DNA of 49,302 bases from an uncultured Saprospiraceae bacterium. GTDB lineage: Bacteria; Bacteroidota; Bacteroidia; Chitinophagales; Saprospiraceae. The stretch covers positions 1-49,302 of the forward strand of contig CAKZSH010000014.1 of the NCBI GenBank assembly GCA_937918905.1, written 5' to 3'. Position 1 is the first letter of the stretch, and the number at the start of each line of letters is the position of its first letter. This document shows, piece by piece, positions 33,793-43,294 of the stretch. The translations under genes were made by a program, and so were the position numbers. The notes under the pieces are model-generated. The model saw only the letters and a program-made list of their open reading frames with translations, had not been told where the DNA came from and made no database searches.

Positions 33793-35469
33793 ATGCATAA
33801 AATTAAATTCATTATTGTGGTAATTCTTTTGGGAAGTAGTTTTTATTTAACTGCCCAAAATACGGTTGGACTTTTGAGTTATGATCCTGTAAAAGCATTT
33901 GATGGATATAACTTAATTTACCCACATAATCAGCCTCATGTTTATTTACTCAACAACTGCGGTGAAGTAGTTCATACTTGGGAAGATGATGCTAATTTTC
34001 GCCCTGCCAATACTGCTTACCTTGATGCAAATGGATTGTTATATAAAAGTAAAAGACCAGCTAATGTTACAAGTGATGCGATATGGGCAGGCGGTGGAGG
34101 TGCTATTTTAGAAATCAGAAATTGGGATAATGATTTGATCTGGAGTTTCGAAATGAATGATTCCATAAATAGGTTACACCATGATTTTGCGATTACTGGT
34201 GACGGAACTATTATCGCTTTAGCTTGGGAATTAAAAAATATAGATGAATGCATTCAAGCTGGTCGAGATACTTCTACCCTAGCACAAGCCAAACTTTGGC
34301 CTGATTGGATATTTGAAATCGACCCCAATACTGATGAGATAATTTGGGAATGGCATGCTTGGGATCATTTGGTTCAAGACTTTGATGCTAGTAAAAGTAA
34401 CTTTGGAATAATCGCAGATCACCCTGAACTCATTGATATTAATTATGGGCGACCTGATGGACATCCTGATTGGATGCACAGTAACTCCATAGATTACAAT
34501 GATAGTTTAAATCAAATTTTACTAAGTGTTCCTTACTTTGATGAAATTTGGATCATTGATAAAACGACCACAACTGCTCAAGCTGCAGGTCATAATGGTG
34601 GGTTGAGTAATAGGGGTGGCGACTTGATGTTTCGATGGGGAAATCCCATTACTTTTCAGCAAGGAGATTCCTCTGATCAAAAATTATTTTTCCAACATGA
34701 TGCACATTGGGTAGATGATTTTTTAGAAGATTTTCAACCTCAATATGGAAAAATTGCATTGTATAACAATAGAATTGGGAATGATTATTCTGTTGCAAAT
34801 ATTTTAAATCCTAGTTGGGACATGTACAGTTGGGCATATGATTATATTGATAATGCTTACTTACCCAATAATTTTGATCTCACTATTCAGCATCCAGATT
34901 CTACCAAACTTTGGTCTACGGGACTCTCTAGCGTTCAAGTTTTACCTAATGGAAATACCTTGTTGACTGCAGGACGATTTGGTTATAGTGTGGAGTTGAC
35001 TCCAAACAACGAAATCGTATGGGAATACAAAACGCCTTTGATTGGTGGTACCCCTGCGACTCAAGGAGACATTTTATCCATCAATAATAATTTGACTTTT
35101 AGAATGAAAAGATACCCTTCAGATTTTGAAGCATTTGATGGAAAAGATTTGAGCCAAAAAGGTTGGATTGAAATTAATCCTGATTCTACTTTTTGTAATA
35201 ACATTACTTCTACAATTGATCCAATGGTAGAATCCAATTTTAAAATATATCCTAATCCTGCTACTGATTTTTTAACTATTGAATGGGATGGAATGATGCA
35301 TATCCAAATGGAAGTCATTGATATGATTGGACAAAAAATTGGCTCTTTTGAAGGGTCAAGTGGTCGTAAATATATTGATAGTTCTTCTTGGGTAGAGGGG
35401 GTTTATTTTATTTCTTTTGTAGTTGAGAATCAGAGGTATAGTCGAAAGGTTTTGATTTTGAAAGATTAG
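33793..35469 (+). CDS. Aryl-sulfate sulfotransferase (ASST family) with T9SS sorting domain
   Basis: The protein has 558 residues starting at the ATG 33793; the codon before it is TTG. A signal peptide (FIIVVILLGSSFYLTAQ) leads to a propeller of the PAPS-independent arylsulfotransferase family: GEVVHTWEDD, LHHDFAITGDGTI, HPDWMHSNSIDYN (His229), LFFQHDAHW (His302, His305) and LPNGNTLLTAGRFGYSVEL. These enzymes move sulfate between phenolic esters and acceptors. The final 80 residues or so (FKIYPNPATDFLTIEW to YSRKVLILKD) are a T9SS type A sorting domain, so the enzyme is exported across the outer membrane. Its stop is 3 to 10 bp from a broken S41 protease remnant on the other strand. Confidence 0.85.
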   Translation: MHKIKFIIVVILLGSSFYLTAQNTVGLLSYDPVKAFDGYNLIYPHNQPHVYLLNNCGEVVHTWEDDANFRPANTAYLDANGLLYKSKRPANVTSDAIWAGGGGAILEIRNWDNDLIWSFEMNDSINRLHHDFAITGDGTIIALAWELKNIDECIQAGRDTSTLAQAKLWPDWIFEIDPNTDEIIWEWHAWDHLVQDFDASKSNFGIIADHPELIDINYGRPDGHPDWMHSNSIDYNDSLNQILLSVPYFDEIWIIDKTTTTAQAAGHNGGLSNRGGDLMFRWGNPITFQQGDSSDQKLFFQHDAHWVDDFLEDFQPQYGKIALYNNRIGNDYSVANILNPSWDMYSWAYDYIDNAYLPNNFDLTIQHPDSTKLWSTGLSSVQVLPNGNTLLTAGRFGYSVELTPNNEIVWEYKTPLIGGTPATQGDILSINNNLTFRMKRYPSDFEAFDGKDLSQKGWIEINPDSTFCNNITSTIDPMVESNFKIYPNPATDFLTIEWDGMMHIQMEVIDMIGQKIGSFEGSSGRKYIDSSSWVEGVYFISFVVENQRYSRKVLILKD

Positions 35470-35917
35470 TTTTTTTTTACTATCCAAAAATGTCGCAAGA
35501 TCATCATGTAACCATCCTCCACTATTAAATCGAGTATCTACAACTAGTGATTCCTTTCCATTATTTTTACAAGTGTTTCTTGTCTTGGGTCACAAAGTTA
35601 TGACCGAATAATTAGTCATAACTTTGTGACCCAAAACACTTATAAGTCAAACCTTGACTCGTGTATAGCTAATGCTGAATAATGACATAAGGGAGTAGGA
35701 AATAAAAGTTGTTTCTAATGAGTTATGTTAAAAACAAGGAGCTTAGGAATGAAAAAATAAAAAATAATTTTACCTTCATAGTATTAAACGAGAAAACAAT
35801 TCTTCACTAAATCCAACATTACCGTCAAAATCTCAAGCTATGTTGCAAATGATAGAATCATATCATTGCATGAAGTTGTTGTCTTTTTCTCTAAGGTGTT
35901 ATCAAAATAATTTTATT
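35470..35917. repeat. Gap with S41 remnant, a hairpin and a half copy of family A
   Basis: After the remnant, GGGTCACAAAGTTATGAC (35587-35604) pairs perfectly with 35615-35632. It is followed by ATAAGTCAAACCTTGACTCG and TATAGCTAATGCTGAAT (35641-35681), the right arm of family A without its left arm. AGGGAGTAGGAAATAA follows at about 35690. The last 150 bp are AT-rich and may hold the promoter for the next gene. Confidence 0.75.
35473..35574 (-). pseudogene. Remnant of an S41 (tricorn-type) protease gene
   Basis: Read on the minus strand, 34 codons give TCKNNGKESLVVDTRFNSGGWLHDD with LATFLDSK after it (cut here to short pieces: SLVVDTRFNSGG and GWLHDDLATFL). This is the conserved DxRxNxGG block of S41 peptidases in the form found in tricorn-like proteases, where RFNGGGWLHDDLATFL is usual. 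Nothing of the rest is left: the frame runs into the antisense of the sulfotransferase 3' end on one side and into a hairpin on the other. Family call from memory, no search. Confidence 0.7.
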
Positions 35918-37480
35918 ATGCATCCCAATAAACATGCATTACTTTTCCTTTTACTATTATTTACTTCATTGTTACCTGCACAGGTCAACGAGGTGAGTGG
36001 AAGGATTTCTATTCATAATAGTAAAGAAAAGAATAAGGTCATTCAATATGTTAATGATGTGAAAATTTCTACCTCCTTAACTGAACCTATTTTATCAGAT
36101 TATAAAGGAAGGTTTAAATTGAAATTTCCATCCACAACTTCCAATCAAGAGGTGATTTTAGAAATAGAAAAGACTGGCTTTGAAGTCGTTAATCAGAATA
36201 CTTTAAAACATTTTAACTCCAATCGTAAATCTTTGATGCGAATTTTTCTTGCTGAAAATGGATACCTTGAAAAACAACGAAAGAAATTATTTTATAGTAA
36301 TCAGAAAGCGCTTTACGCACATCGAGATCATCTTCTTGACTTGTTAGCTTTTGATAATAATGAAAGCAAAAATATAATTCAAGAATTAGAAGAACAATTA
36401 AACTTAAAGATTTATAATAGAATAGAAGCGGAAGAAAAAGTAAATATTGAAGTGACTAATATCGAAAAAAAACTAGAACCATTTTCAAGTTATTTAGCAA
36501 CTGTAAATCTTGACTTTGCATCTAGTATGTTTCAAAAGGGTTTTGACTTTTATCAAAAAGGAGATCTTGAAAAAACAGTTACAAGCTTAGATGAAAGAAC
36601 TTTAGAAAAAAACTTTAACAATATAATTGCGGTTATCGAGAAGGCTAAAGAAACTCCTGAAAAAATGAATAAGGTCATGTCTATTCGATTGATTCAACTT
36701 AACCAAATCAAAGAAAGTCTTATTTTAAAAACAATAGCTTTACAACAATTATTTCGATATCAAGATGCAGAACTCGTTTTAAAAAAATTATCAAAAGTTA
36801 TTGCGATTACTGAATTCGGGGAAGATAAAGAGGTTTTTAATTTACTAAAATTATCAAATGATATTGATAATTCGACAATTCAAGTTGAACCAAAACTTGC
36901 GGTAACAGAGGAATTTTTATCAAAAGAAACACCCATCGAAATAATTGAAAAGGAAGAAATAAAAGAGCAAGTAGAATTAGTTTCTAGTTATGAATCAAAT
37001 ATTAATTTAGACTCAACACAATCAACTTCTGGAAAATTATCAACGAATGACTACGAAACTGCACTTTTATTAAAAAGTAAAAAACGCATTGTAAAAGAGG
37101 AAATAATTACAAAAGAGGAGGAAGTCATTATTGAACCTCAAAAGGAGATTGTAAAAAGTCAACCTATCATTATTGAAAATCCAAAACTTATTGTTGAGTC
37201 AAAACCTGTTAGAGTTATTAAATCAGATCCAATCATTACTCCTGTCAAAAAGCAAGAAGTTTTTGTTGCAAAATCGCCAGTTGTGAGTTATGATTCTTTT
37301 TCAATAACAAAGAAAACAAGTTTAAGAACTTTACCTACATCTTCCTCAAAAGTTTTGAAACGATTAAAAATAGGAACTAAAGTAGAAGTAATCGAACGAA
37401 TTGATCAATATTGGAGTAAGGTAATTTACAATGGAAAAGAAGGTTATGTAAAAGCATTGTTATTGGAAAAGGTGAATTGA
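35918..37480 (+). CDS. Exported protein with CRD-like N-terminus, helical middle and C-terminal SH3 domain
   Basis: The protein has 520 residues from the ATG at 35918, which opens a signal peptide (MHPNKHALLFLLLLFTSLL, cleaved at PAQ near 22). An upstream in-frame ATG at 35840 would add 26 residues lacking a signal shape. Residues about 25-110 look like a carboxypeptidase-regulatory-like beta domain; 120-340 are charged helices; 355-450 is a Lys/Glu/Ile-rich low-complexity linker; 455-520 is a bacterial SH3 domain (KTSLRTLPTSSSKVLKRL, WSKVIYNGKEGYVKALLL), which commonly binds cell wall peptides. A role at the wall is inferred. Convergent with the CotH gene. Confidence 0.75.
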   Translation: MHPNKHALLFLLLLFTSLLPAQVNEVSGRISIHNSKEKNKVIQYVNDVKISTSLTEPILSDYKGRFKLKFPSTTSNQEVILEIEKTGFEVVNQNTLKHFNSNRKSLMRIFLAENGYLEKQRKKLFYSNQKALYAHRDHLLDLLAFDNNESKNIIQELEEQLNLKIYNRIEAEEKVNIEVTNIEKKLEPFSSYLATVNLDFASSMFQKGFDFYQKGDLEKTVTSLDERTLEKNFNNIIAVIEKAKETPEKMNKVMSIRLIQLNQIKESLILKTIALQQLFRYQDAELVLKKLSKVIAITEFGEDKEVFNLLKLSNDIDNSTIQVEPKLAVTEEFLSKETPIEIIEKEEIKEQVELVSSYESNINLDSTQSTSGKLSTNDYETALLLKSKKRIVKEEIITKEEEVIIEPQKEIVKSQPIIIENPKLIVESKPVRVIKSDPIITPVKKQEVFVAKSPVVSYDSFSITKKTSLRTLPTSSSKVLKRLKIGTKVEVIERIDQYWSKVIYNGKEGYVKALLLEKVN

Positions 37481-37483
37481 ATA

Positions 37484-37660
37484 TCGAACGCGTTTGAATA
37501 TCGAACGCTGCGCTAATAGAACAAGGATTTAAGATTTGAGAAGTTTTGACGAACCTTCTTGTATGGTCTCAAAATATATTCGTCAAACTTCTCAAATCCT
37601 TGTTCCTTGTTCCTTGTTCCTTGTTCCTTGTTCTATTGTTCTATTGTTCGATATTCAAAA
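37484..37660. repeat. Family B palindrome, copy 3, with an AACAAGG minisatellite
   Basis: The left arm has two TTGAATATCGAACGC units, then AATAGAACAAGGATTTAAGA and GATTTGAGAAGTTTTGACGAA. The right arm answers with TATTCGTCAAACTTCTC, AAATCCTTGTT, and four more CCTTGTT-type heptamers ending TTGTTCGATATTCAA. Arms are unequal because of this heptamer expansion. Its core is shared with family E. Confidence 0.8.
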
Positions 37661-37694
37661 GGCTCATTGCTTGATTAAGCAATGAGCCTTTTGA
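37655..37694. terminator. Bidirectional intrinsic terminator between convergent genes
   Basis: AAAAGGCTCATTGCTT (37657-37672) pairs perfectly with 37677-37692 around a GATT loop, with T-rich exits on both strands. It serves the SH3 protein gene (plus) and the CotH gene (minus), and directly abuts family B copy 3. Confidence 0.85.
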
Positions 37695-37713
37695 CTTTTA
37701 TCAAAACAACCAA

Positions 37714-40491
37714 TTAATTTGCTTTCATCACCCGTTTCACGACGGAGCCATTTTCAGTTACAATTCTTAACAAATACATGCCATTGCTCCAATGAGCATC
37801 CAAAGGAACATCAATTAAATGATTACCACTTGAAAGTAATCCTCTAGTTTCACTCATCACCAATTGACCATGTAATGTATGTAATTCTATTGTTACATTT
37901 TCAGATTTTGCTAAATCAAATTCTATATTTAAACGATCTCTAAATGGATTAGGGAAAGCCTTAAAGTTCGCAATATTACTTCCATCGAGTTCCGAAGTAT
38001 TGGTTGTACAGGCTGTTTGGAAATTTGTAGAAACAAAATTACTTAAAGCAACTTCACAAATAGTTCGTACCTCTAATTCATAATCGGTACATGCTTTTAA
38101 ACCACCAAAACTATAGTCTTGATCCTCGGTGGAAATGGAAACCCAATCAGTTGTTCCCACCTCTCGATAACGTGCCTCATAGCTGATAGCCGCAGTATTC
38201 GCAGGGGCAACCCAATTAAAATCAACTCCAAACATAGAAATATTATCAATGGTTAATGCATTAGGTGTAGCACAAGGCACTCCAGGTTGGAAAAAGGCAG
38301 TTATCGTATCTCCCATTTCAAAACCTACCTCAATAGCTTGTGCAAATTGATCGGGTCCAAATGTTTGGTTAGCAACTTCCCAATGATTGAATTCCCAATT
38401 GATACCAGGTTGCGCTTCCAAAGAAACATTTACACCTCCATAATACTCTCCTTGATAAGGATAAGCATTGGGAACAATTGTATTTACTTTTACTTTATTA
38501 GGAGAGTTTGCAGGTTCAATTTTCACCTCTAATGGAAAAGGCCCAGTTACATCATAACAATCAACAATTCCTCCATCAATAAATGTACAACGAGTATTGA
38601 TAAAATCTCTTAGCTCTTGTACATTATCTTGCCATCCACTATAAGTTCCTCCCCAAGTATCTACTTGCCTTTGCATTTCAGGTTCAATTACAGCAATCAT
38701 ACTATCCAATAATGGAATCATATAATCACAACTGAAAAAGGTACTATTCAGATCTGCATATCTATTTATGTAAGTTTGTTTAAAATCTTCATTCATGTAA
38801 AGTTGATTAAACATCTCGATATGGCCTTCAGGATCAATATTTGGAAGTGCAATTTCTACATTACAAGGATCTGCTGTTGGACTATCATCAGGAATATTTG
38901 TGTAGTTGATATAATGACCAAAAGTTGCATCCTCATCCCAAAGAATATATCTCCATTTTTGAGCTCCTCCAGTTGGTTTTCTTCCTCTCCAAAAAGCAGT
39001 ATTCCAATTCAACCAATCCTTACTTACTATATGTTGATGTAACAATACATAATCAATTAAACTTTGAATTTCCAAACGTTCACTAGCAAAAGCATAATTA
39101 TCAGCATCAGTCATATCATTATTCAAAACAAAAGTTCGTAGGTCTACAAAATCAGCAATAGAACCATATTCCTCCCAAGTACCTCCCCATGTTTTTATAA
39201 AATCAATCCATTCTTTACCTTGGTCATAATACTCTTTTGTAAAATCATGATCGTCCACTTTTTCTCTCATGTCATATACGCCCCAATACTCTCCATTGAT
39301 ATATACCACACAAAATTTAGAAGTTCTTTCATCCATTTCCAAATCTGCTAATTGCGATAAAGTATGAACATAAGCATCTCTTACATGTGCTCCATTTTCA
39401 AATGTATAATTATCATTTGCCGCAGCCTTAAAAATCAGACGTTGATATTCTGTTCTTTCTTTTTGTTCAAAAATTTGACCTGACACCTCATCATCATAAC
39501 CTGTTTGATCTCTCATAATCCAATCAAATCCTCTTTGGTCGTAAGCCCACGAATCGTTTCCATGTTTATTATAAAATCCTTGCCCTTCATCTACCTCTTC
39601 CTGATTTTCATCAAACAATTCAAAATACCCCAAAGGCTCACTAAAACTTCCAGCCAACAAATTATCAACTTCTTGACCTCCAGAAACAGAAACAACTGGG
39701 ACAGTATGAAAATCATCTACAAAATAAGTATTGGTTTTATAAAAGCTGGGTAAAATTGTTCCGTCATTATGGTAAGCTACTGCTCTTAGTACTGTTGTTT
39801 GAGTTAAGGTTAAATCCCCAGTAACCATTGTAGAACCATTGTTAGGTCGGCTTCCATCAGTTGTATAATAAACCGTCGTATTTGCAGGTATCGTAAAAGA
39901 AACTGTTACTTGAGATGAGTAAAATCCAGCATCAGGATCCATTTCGGGTTTCTCTGCATAACCTCCAGTAAAAACTACTCCATTTGCATTTCCAAATGTA
40001 GGATTAGGACTTACACCCCAGTTGCCATTAGCATCTTTTGCATAGGAATGATGAATTTGGTTAGGGACATCCAATTCATGAAAATCAATTACCGTTCCCG
40101 ACTGATCTGCTAAAACTATGTCCTCATTATTTCGAGTCTGAGTAATTTTAAAATTAGTCTGTAATTGTCCACCAATAGTTCCATCTAAACCTGAAGCCCA
40201 AATTGTTAAATACCCATTGGCAGGAATAGAAGTTCCAGCAGGAATTTCCCATTTTGTAGGATTTCCTAATTTGTCACTTAAATAATATCCACTTATATCA
40301 GCCGACGAACTACCTTGGTTATGCAGTTCAATCCAATCCGTATTATCATCGCCATCGGCATTGATAAAATCTCCTTGGTTGGCGCAAGAAAATTCACTAA
40401 TAATGATTTGAGCTTGAAGTTGAGTTCCACTAAATATTAGAAGGAAAAAAAATAATAGTGTTTTGAGGTTGGAAGGTAAAATTTTGTTCAT
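37714..40491 (-). CDS. CotH-family protein with lamin-tail domain, chitobiase-type domain, FN3 and T9SS sorting domain
   Basis: The protein has 925 residues. Signal peptide about 1-28, lamin-tail domain about 29-160 (DWIELHNQGSSSADISGYYL, NGYLTIWASG), a CHB_HEX_C-like domain about 185-245 (TVYYTTDGSRPNNGSTM), a CotH kinase-like region about 255-620 (NGEYWGVYDMREKVDDHDF, WRYILWDEDATFGHY), an FN3 domain about 745-830 (RYREVGTTDWV) and a C-terminal T9SS type A domain (FPNPFRDRLNIEFDL..GMYLLRIV). In the known CotH, the fold is a protein kinase that phosphorylates coat proteins; in secreted Bacteroidota versions activity is untested. It should reach the cell surface through the T9SS. Confidence 0.85.
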   Translation of the reverse strand: MNKILPSNLKTLLFFFLLIFSGTQLQAQIIISEFSCANQGDFINADGDDNTDWIELHNQGSSSADISGYYLSDKLGNPTKWEIPAGTSIPANGYLTIWASGLDGTIGGQLQTNFKITQTRNNEDIVLADQSGTVIDFHELDVPNQIHHSYAKDANGNWGVSPNPTFGNANGVVFTGGYAEKPEMDPDAGFYSSQVTVSFTIPANTTVYYTTDGSRPNNGSTMVTGDLTLTQTTVLRAVAYHNDGTILPSFYKTNTYFVDDFHTVPVVSVSGGQEVDNLLAGSFSEPLGYFELFDENQEEVDEGQGFYNKHGNDSWAYDQRGFDWIMRDQTGYDDEVSGQIFEQKERTEYQRLIFKAAANDNYTFENGAHVRDAYVHTLSQLADLEMDERTSKFCVVYINGEYWGVYDMREKVDDHDFTKEYYDQGKEWIDFIKTWGGTWEEYGSIADFVDLRTFVLNNDMTDADNYAFASERLEIQSLIDYVLLHQHIVSKDWLNWNTAFWRGRKPTGGAQKWRYILWDEDATFGHYINYTNIPDDSPTADPCNVEIALPNIDPEGHIEMFNQLYMNEDFKQTYINRYADLNSTFFSCDYMIPLLDSMIAVIEPEMQRQVDTWGGTYSGWQDNVQELRDFINTRCTFIDGGIVDCYDVTGPFPLEVKIEPANSPNKVKVNTIVPNAYPYQGEYYGGVNVSLEAQPGINWEFNHWEVANQTFGPDQFAQAIEVGFEMGDTITAFFQPGVPCATPNALTIDNISMFGVDFNWVAPANTAAISYEARYREVGTTDWVSISTEDQDYSFGGLKACTDYELEVRTICEVALSNFVSTNFQTACTTNTSELDGSNIANFKAFPNPFRDRLNIEFDLAKSENVTIELHTLHGQLVMSETRGLLSSGNHLIDVPLDAHWSNGMYLLRIVTENGSVVKRVMKAN

Positions 40492-40887
40492 ACCAGTTAG
40501 GTTTTGATTTCTTAAGTTTTTAGATAGAATTCATTGTAATATTAAGAAAAAACCAACGGAAAAGGTTTTAAAATTTATCCTAAAATTAATTTTTGTCGTA
40601 AGTTTCGCAGAGTCTTTGTCATGTTTCGTACTTGTTTATCTATAAATAAAAAAATCTCGAATTTTCAATTACGAAAATTCGAGATTTTTAAAAATGATAT
40701 TTCCCATTTAATTTTGTTAAGGGAGTAGGAATTAACTATTTAATCCAAGTTGCGGATAAATATTGATTGATGATTTTGTGTTCAAAAAAATGTATCGAGA
40801 TGATGCGTATTGAGTATTGAAAATGGTTCGTAGTCTTAATACCTAATACTCATCATCTTATATCAAATTATCCGCAACTTGGATGAG
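40492..40887. repeat. Gap with a terminator (40646-40691) and family D copy 2 (40744-40883)
   Basis: AAAAATCTCGAATTTTC pairs with GAAAATTCGAGATTTTT (40673-40689), a terminator for the peroxidase gene on the minus strand. Next to it stands AGGGAGTAGGAATTAA (40731). Then family D copy 2 has arms CCAAGTTGCGGATAA and TTATCCGCAACTTGG. Read on the minus strand, its body is close to copy 1 at 22884 (shared TATTAAGACTACGAACC, AATACGCATCATC). Confidence 0.85.
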
Positions 40888-42246
40888 TTAATTGCAACCC
40901 AATTCATTAGCCGCCATAGGATCATTGAATGGGAAGCAATTCCCAGATGGCAACATTTCTGGTTCGTATCTTTTCAAATCATTATCTCTAAGTGATATTT
41001 CTAAAAATGCAGTCAAAGCATTAACTTCATCATCACTCAGATTCAAAGGAGTAAATTCACTTGATAACTGAGAAGCAGGAACATTTGAATTTTCCGCAAT
41101 AGCATTGTTTTTATAAACCACAACATCTCTAATACTTCTGAAACTTGCACCATGTCCATAAAATGGAGAATCTGCCAAATTATATAATTGAGGTGTTTTA
41201 AATTTATAATTATCATCACTATTTGCAGTAAATCCTCCTCGCCCTAAGTTTTCCTTAGAATCTGCATTTGCTTTAAAAACTTCTTCAGCACATTCATATA
41301 AATCCTTCATCCCGATAGCATGAAATTCCATTTTATTTAATGCTGGCCCGTTATGGCAATTGCTACAATTGGCTTTTCCAAAAAATAAAATCGCTCCTTC
41401 TTTTTCTATATCAGACATTGCTAATTCATCACCTCTTAACCATTTTTGGAATGGAGCCTGATTGGATAACAATGTTCTTTCATAAGCAGCGATTGCAAGT
41501 CCCATCGTTGGCTTCGTGTACCTTTCAGCTTCTGGAAGTTCTGGAAAAGTTGCATCCAAAAAGGTTTTATATTCAGGAAGCCTCTCTAAAAAATCAGTTG
41601 TAATATCCATTCTATGTACACCCAATCCAGCAATTGCTTGCACTTCTAATCCTTCAAATCCTAAATGATTCGTTTGGATGGGAGTTCCCTCTGTCCATTG
41701 GGTTTCAGTTCCTACATTTAGTCCTGTTCCTCCAAATTGTCCATTCCAAAGCATATTTTTTTGATAGGCTCCATTCATAGCAGTAGGTGTACGAATTGGT
41801 TGAACATCGATTTCCGATCCATCATAAAATGATCCTTTAATTCGTCCTTCTCCATTTAACCCAAATCCAATTCCACCTTCTCCGATTCCTTGAAATCTTC
41901 CAGCTTGAAAACCTGCCGAAGCAAAGTGACAAGATGCACAAGAATAAGTCTCCATAGATAATTCTTTCATTGGATCAATAGCCAAACCAGTTTCATGATA
42001 AAGCATTTTTCCCAAATTTACCTTTTCAGTAGTGATCGGGTTTAATGGATCTTGAGGTATTTTATTAAACTCATTGCTATTTGGTAAGATAAAATGATCT
42101 AAACCATTACCATCAGATGCTGCAATTAAAGTATTTTCTAAATCTTCATCTAATTGAACATTTGGACTTTCAGTTTCTGAACTATCTTTTTTACATGATC
42201 CTAGAAATAGAATCACAGAAAGTAGAATTACTAGTTGTTTTTTCAT
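40888..42246 (-). CDS. Lipoprotein di-heme cytochrome c peroxidase / MauG-like protein
   Basis: The protein has 452 residues. The lipobox FLGSC gives Cys18. Two heme c sites are seen: CASCH at 103-107 (YSCASCHFASAGFQ) and CSNCH at 294-298 (CSNCHNGPALNKM). The layout with heme one about 100 and heme two about 300 residues in is that of the bacterial CCP/MauG family, which reduces hydrogen peroxide or makes tryptophylquinone-type cofactors. Which role applies cannot be told. It is anchored to a membrane, facing the periplasm, and has its own terminator. The cytochrome c at 11936 might supply electrons, but there is no linkage. Confidence 0.85.
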   Translation of the reverse strand: MKKQLVILLSVILFLGSCKKDSSETESPNVQLDEDLENTLIAASDGNGLDHFILPNSNEFNKIPQDPLNPITTEKVNLGKMLYHETGLAIDPMKELSMETYSCASCHFASAGFQAGRFQGIGEGGIGFGLNGEGRIKGSFYDGSEIDVQPIRTPTAMNGAYQKNMLWNGQFGGTGLNVGTETQWTEGTPIQTNHLGFEGLEVQAIAGLGVHRMDITTDFLERLPEYKTFLDATFPELPEAERYTKPTMGLAIAAYERTLLSNQAPFQKWLRGDELAMSDIEKEGAILFFGKANCSNCHNGPALNKMEFHAIGMKDLYECAEEVFKANADSKENLGRGGFTANSDDNYKFKTPQLYNLADSPFYGHGASFRSIRDVVVYKNNAIAENSNVPASQLSSEFTPLNLSDDEVNALTAFLEISLRDNDLKRYEPEMLPSGNCFPFNDPMAANELGCN

Positions 42247-42526
42247 AAAAAACTTAATTAGTATTATAAAAAATAAAGTTTTGCACTTGTCGCAATAAAG
42301 GCTAGTTATGACTCAGATGGTTTAAAATAGGAGGAATAGTAAGCATGTACTATTAAGATAAAATCGAACGTTTGACTTGTGGAAATTTCACTTAGTCGTC
42401 CCCCCGACATCTTACAAAATCAAAAAGTATGCCTAGTAACCAGATATTTACACATTCAAAAATTTAATATCAAACTGAAGTATTTAATTAAAAAGTGAGT
42501 ATTTTTGCATAAAAAAAAGATAAGAG
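42247..42526. other. Divergent gap, no large repeat
   Basis: The 280 bp between the peroxidase and methyltransferase starts show no long palindrome. A candidate -7 element TATTTTTG lies at 42500-42507, about 20 bp upstream of the trmN6 start, with only a weak CTG at 42475 as a possible -33 element. The rest is AT-rich. Confidence 0.4.
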
Positions 42527-43273
42527 ATGGCAGATCAAAAACAACAATCCGAAACTAAATCCGATAATGTTTTTCGTTTTAAGCAATTTGAAGTAGAACA
42601 AAATGGCTGTGCTATGAAAATAGGTACAGATGGCGTTCTCCTAGGAGCTTGGGCTGATACAGCTGAAGCAACCGATATTTTAGATGTTGGAACTGGAACT
42701 GGAGTTATCGCCATTATGTTGGCTCAAAGAGTTCCTACTGCAAAGGTAGATGCAGTTGAAATTGATGAGGAAGCTTGCCAAACAGCAATAAAAAATATGC
42801 AAAACTCTCCTTTTGCAGATCGTTTAGACTGTGTCAAAGATTCCATTCAAGATTATGCAAAAGTTACTCGAAAGGAATATGATTTAATAGTTTGTAACCC
42901 TCCATTCTTTACTGGCGGTACTCTATCCAATCAAGATAATAGAAATAATGTCCGCCATACTGTAAAATTACCAACTGGTGATTTATTAAGTTCAGTACGA
43001 AGACTAATGAAGAAAAATGGAAAATTCTGTGTTATCCTACCTTTAATTGAAGGTTTGAGATTTAAGGAACAAGCACATAATTATAATCTTCATTGCTCAA
43101 AAGTAACTGAGGTCAAACCTAAACACGATAAATCTGTAGAACGATTACTTTTACAATTTGAAAAAAATGAAACTGAAGAAGTTGTCGATCAACTCGTCAT
43201 TCAATTTGAAAAGCGAAATGACTATACAGAAGATTATATTAATTTGACTAAAGATTTTTATTTAAAAATGTAA
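42527..43273 (+). CDS. trmN6: tRNA1(Val) adenine-37 N6-methyltransferase (TrmN6/YfiC type)
   Basis: The protein has 248 residues, the length of YfiC. It shows the SAM-binding motif LDVGTGTGVIAIMLAQR (about residues 48-64), the acidic VDAVEIDEEAC strand and the adenine N6-methylase NPPF box at 124-127 (CNPPFFTGG). The N-terminus, FRFKQFEVEQNGCAMKIGTDGVLLGAW, is characteristic of the family. It methylates A37 of tRNA1(Val) in E. coli. It is a single gene with a possible weak promoter at 42500 and a clear terminator at 43295. Confidence 0.9.
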   Translation: MADQKQQSETKSDNVFRFKQFEVEQNGCAMKIGTDGVLLGAWADTAEATDILDVGTGTGVIAIMLAQRVPTAKVDAVEIDEEACQTAIKNMQNSPFADRLDCVKDSIQDYAKVTRKEYDLIVCNPPFFTGGTLSNQDNRNNVRHTVKLPTGDLLSSVRRLMKKNGKFCVILPLIEGLRFKEQAHNYNLHCSKVTEVKPKHDKSVERLLLQFEKNETEEVVDQLVIQFEKRNDYTEDYINLTKDFYLKM

Positions 43274-43294
43274 TCCTAAAATCCATACTTTAAA

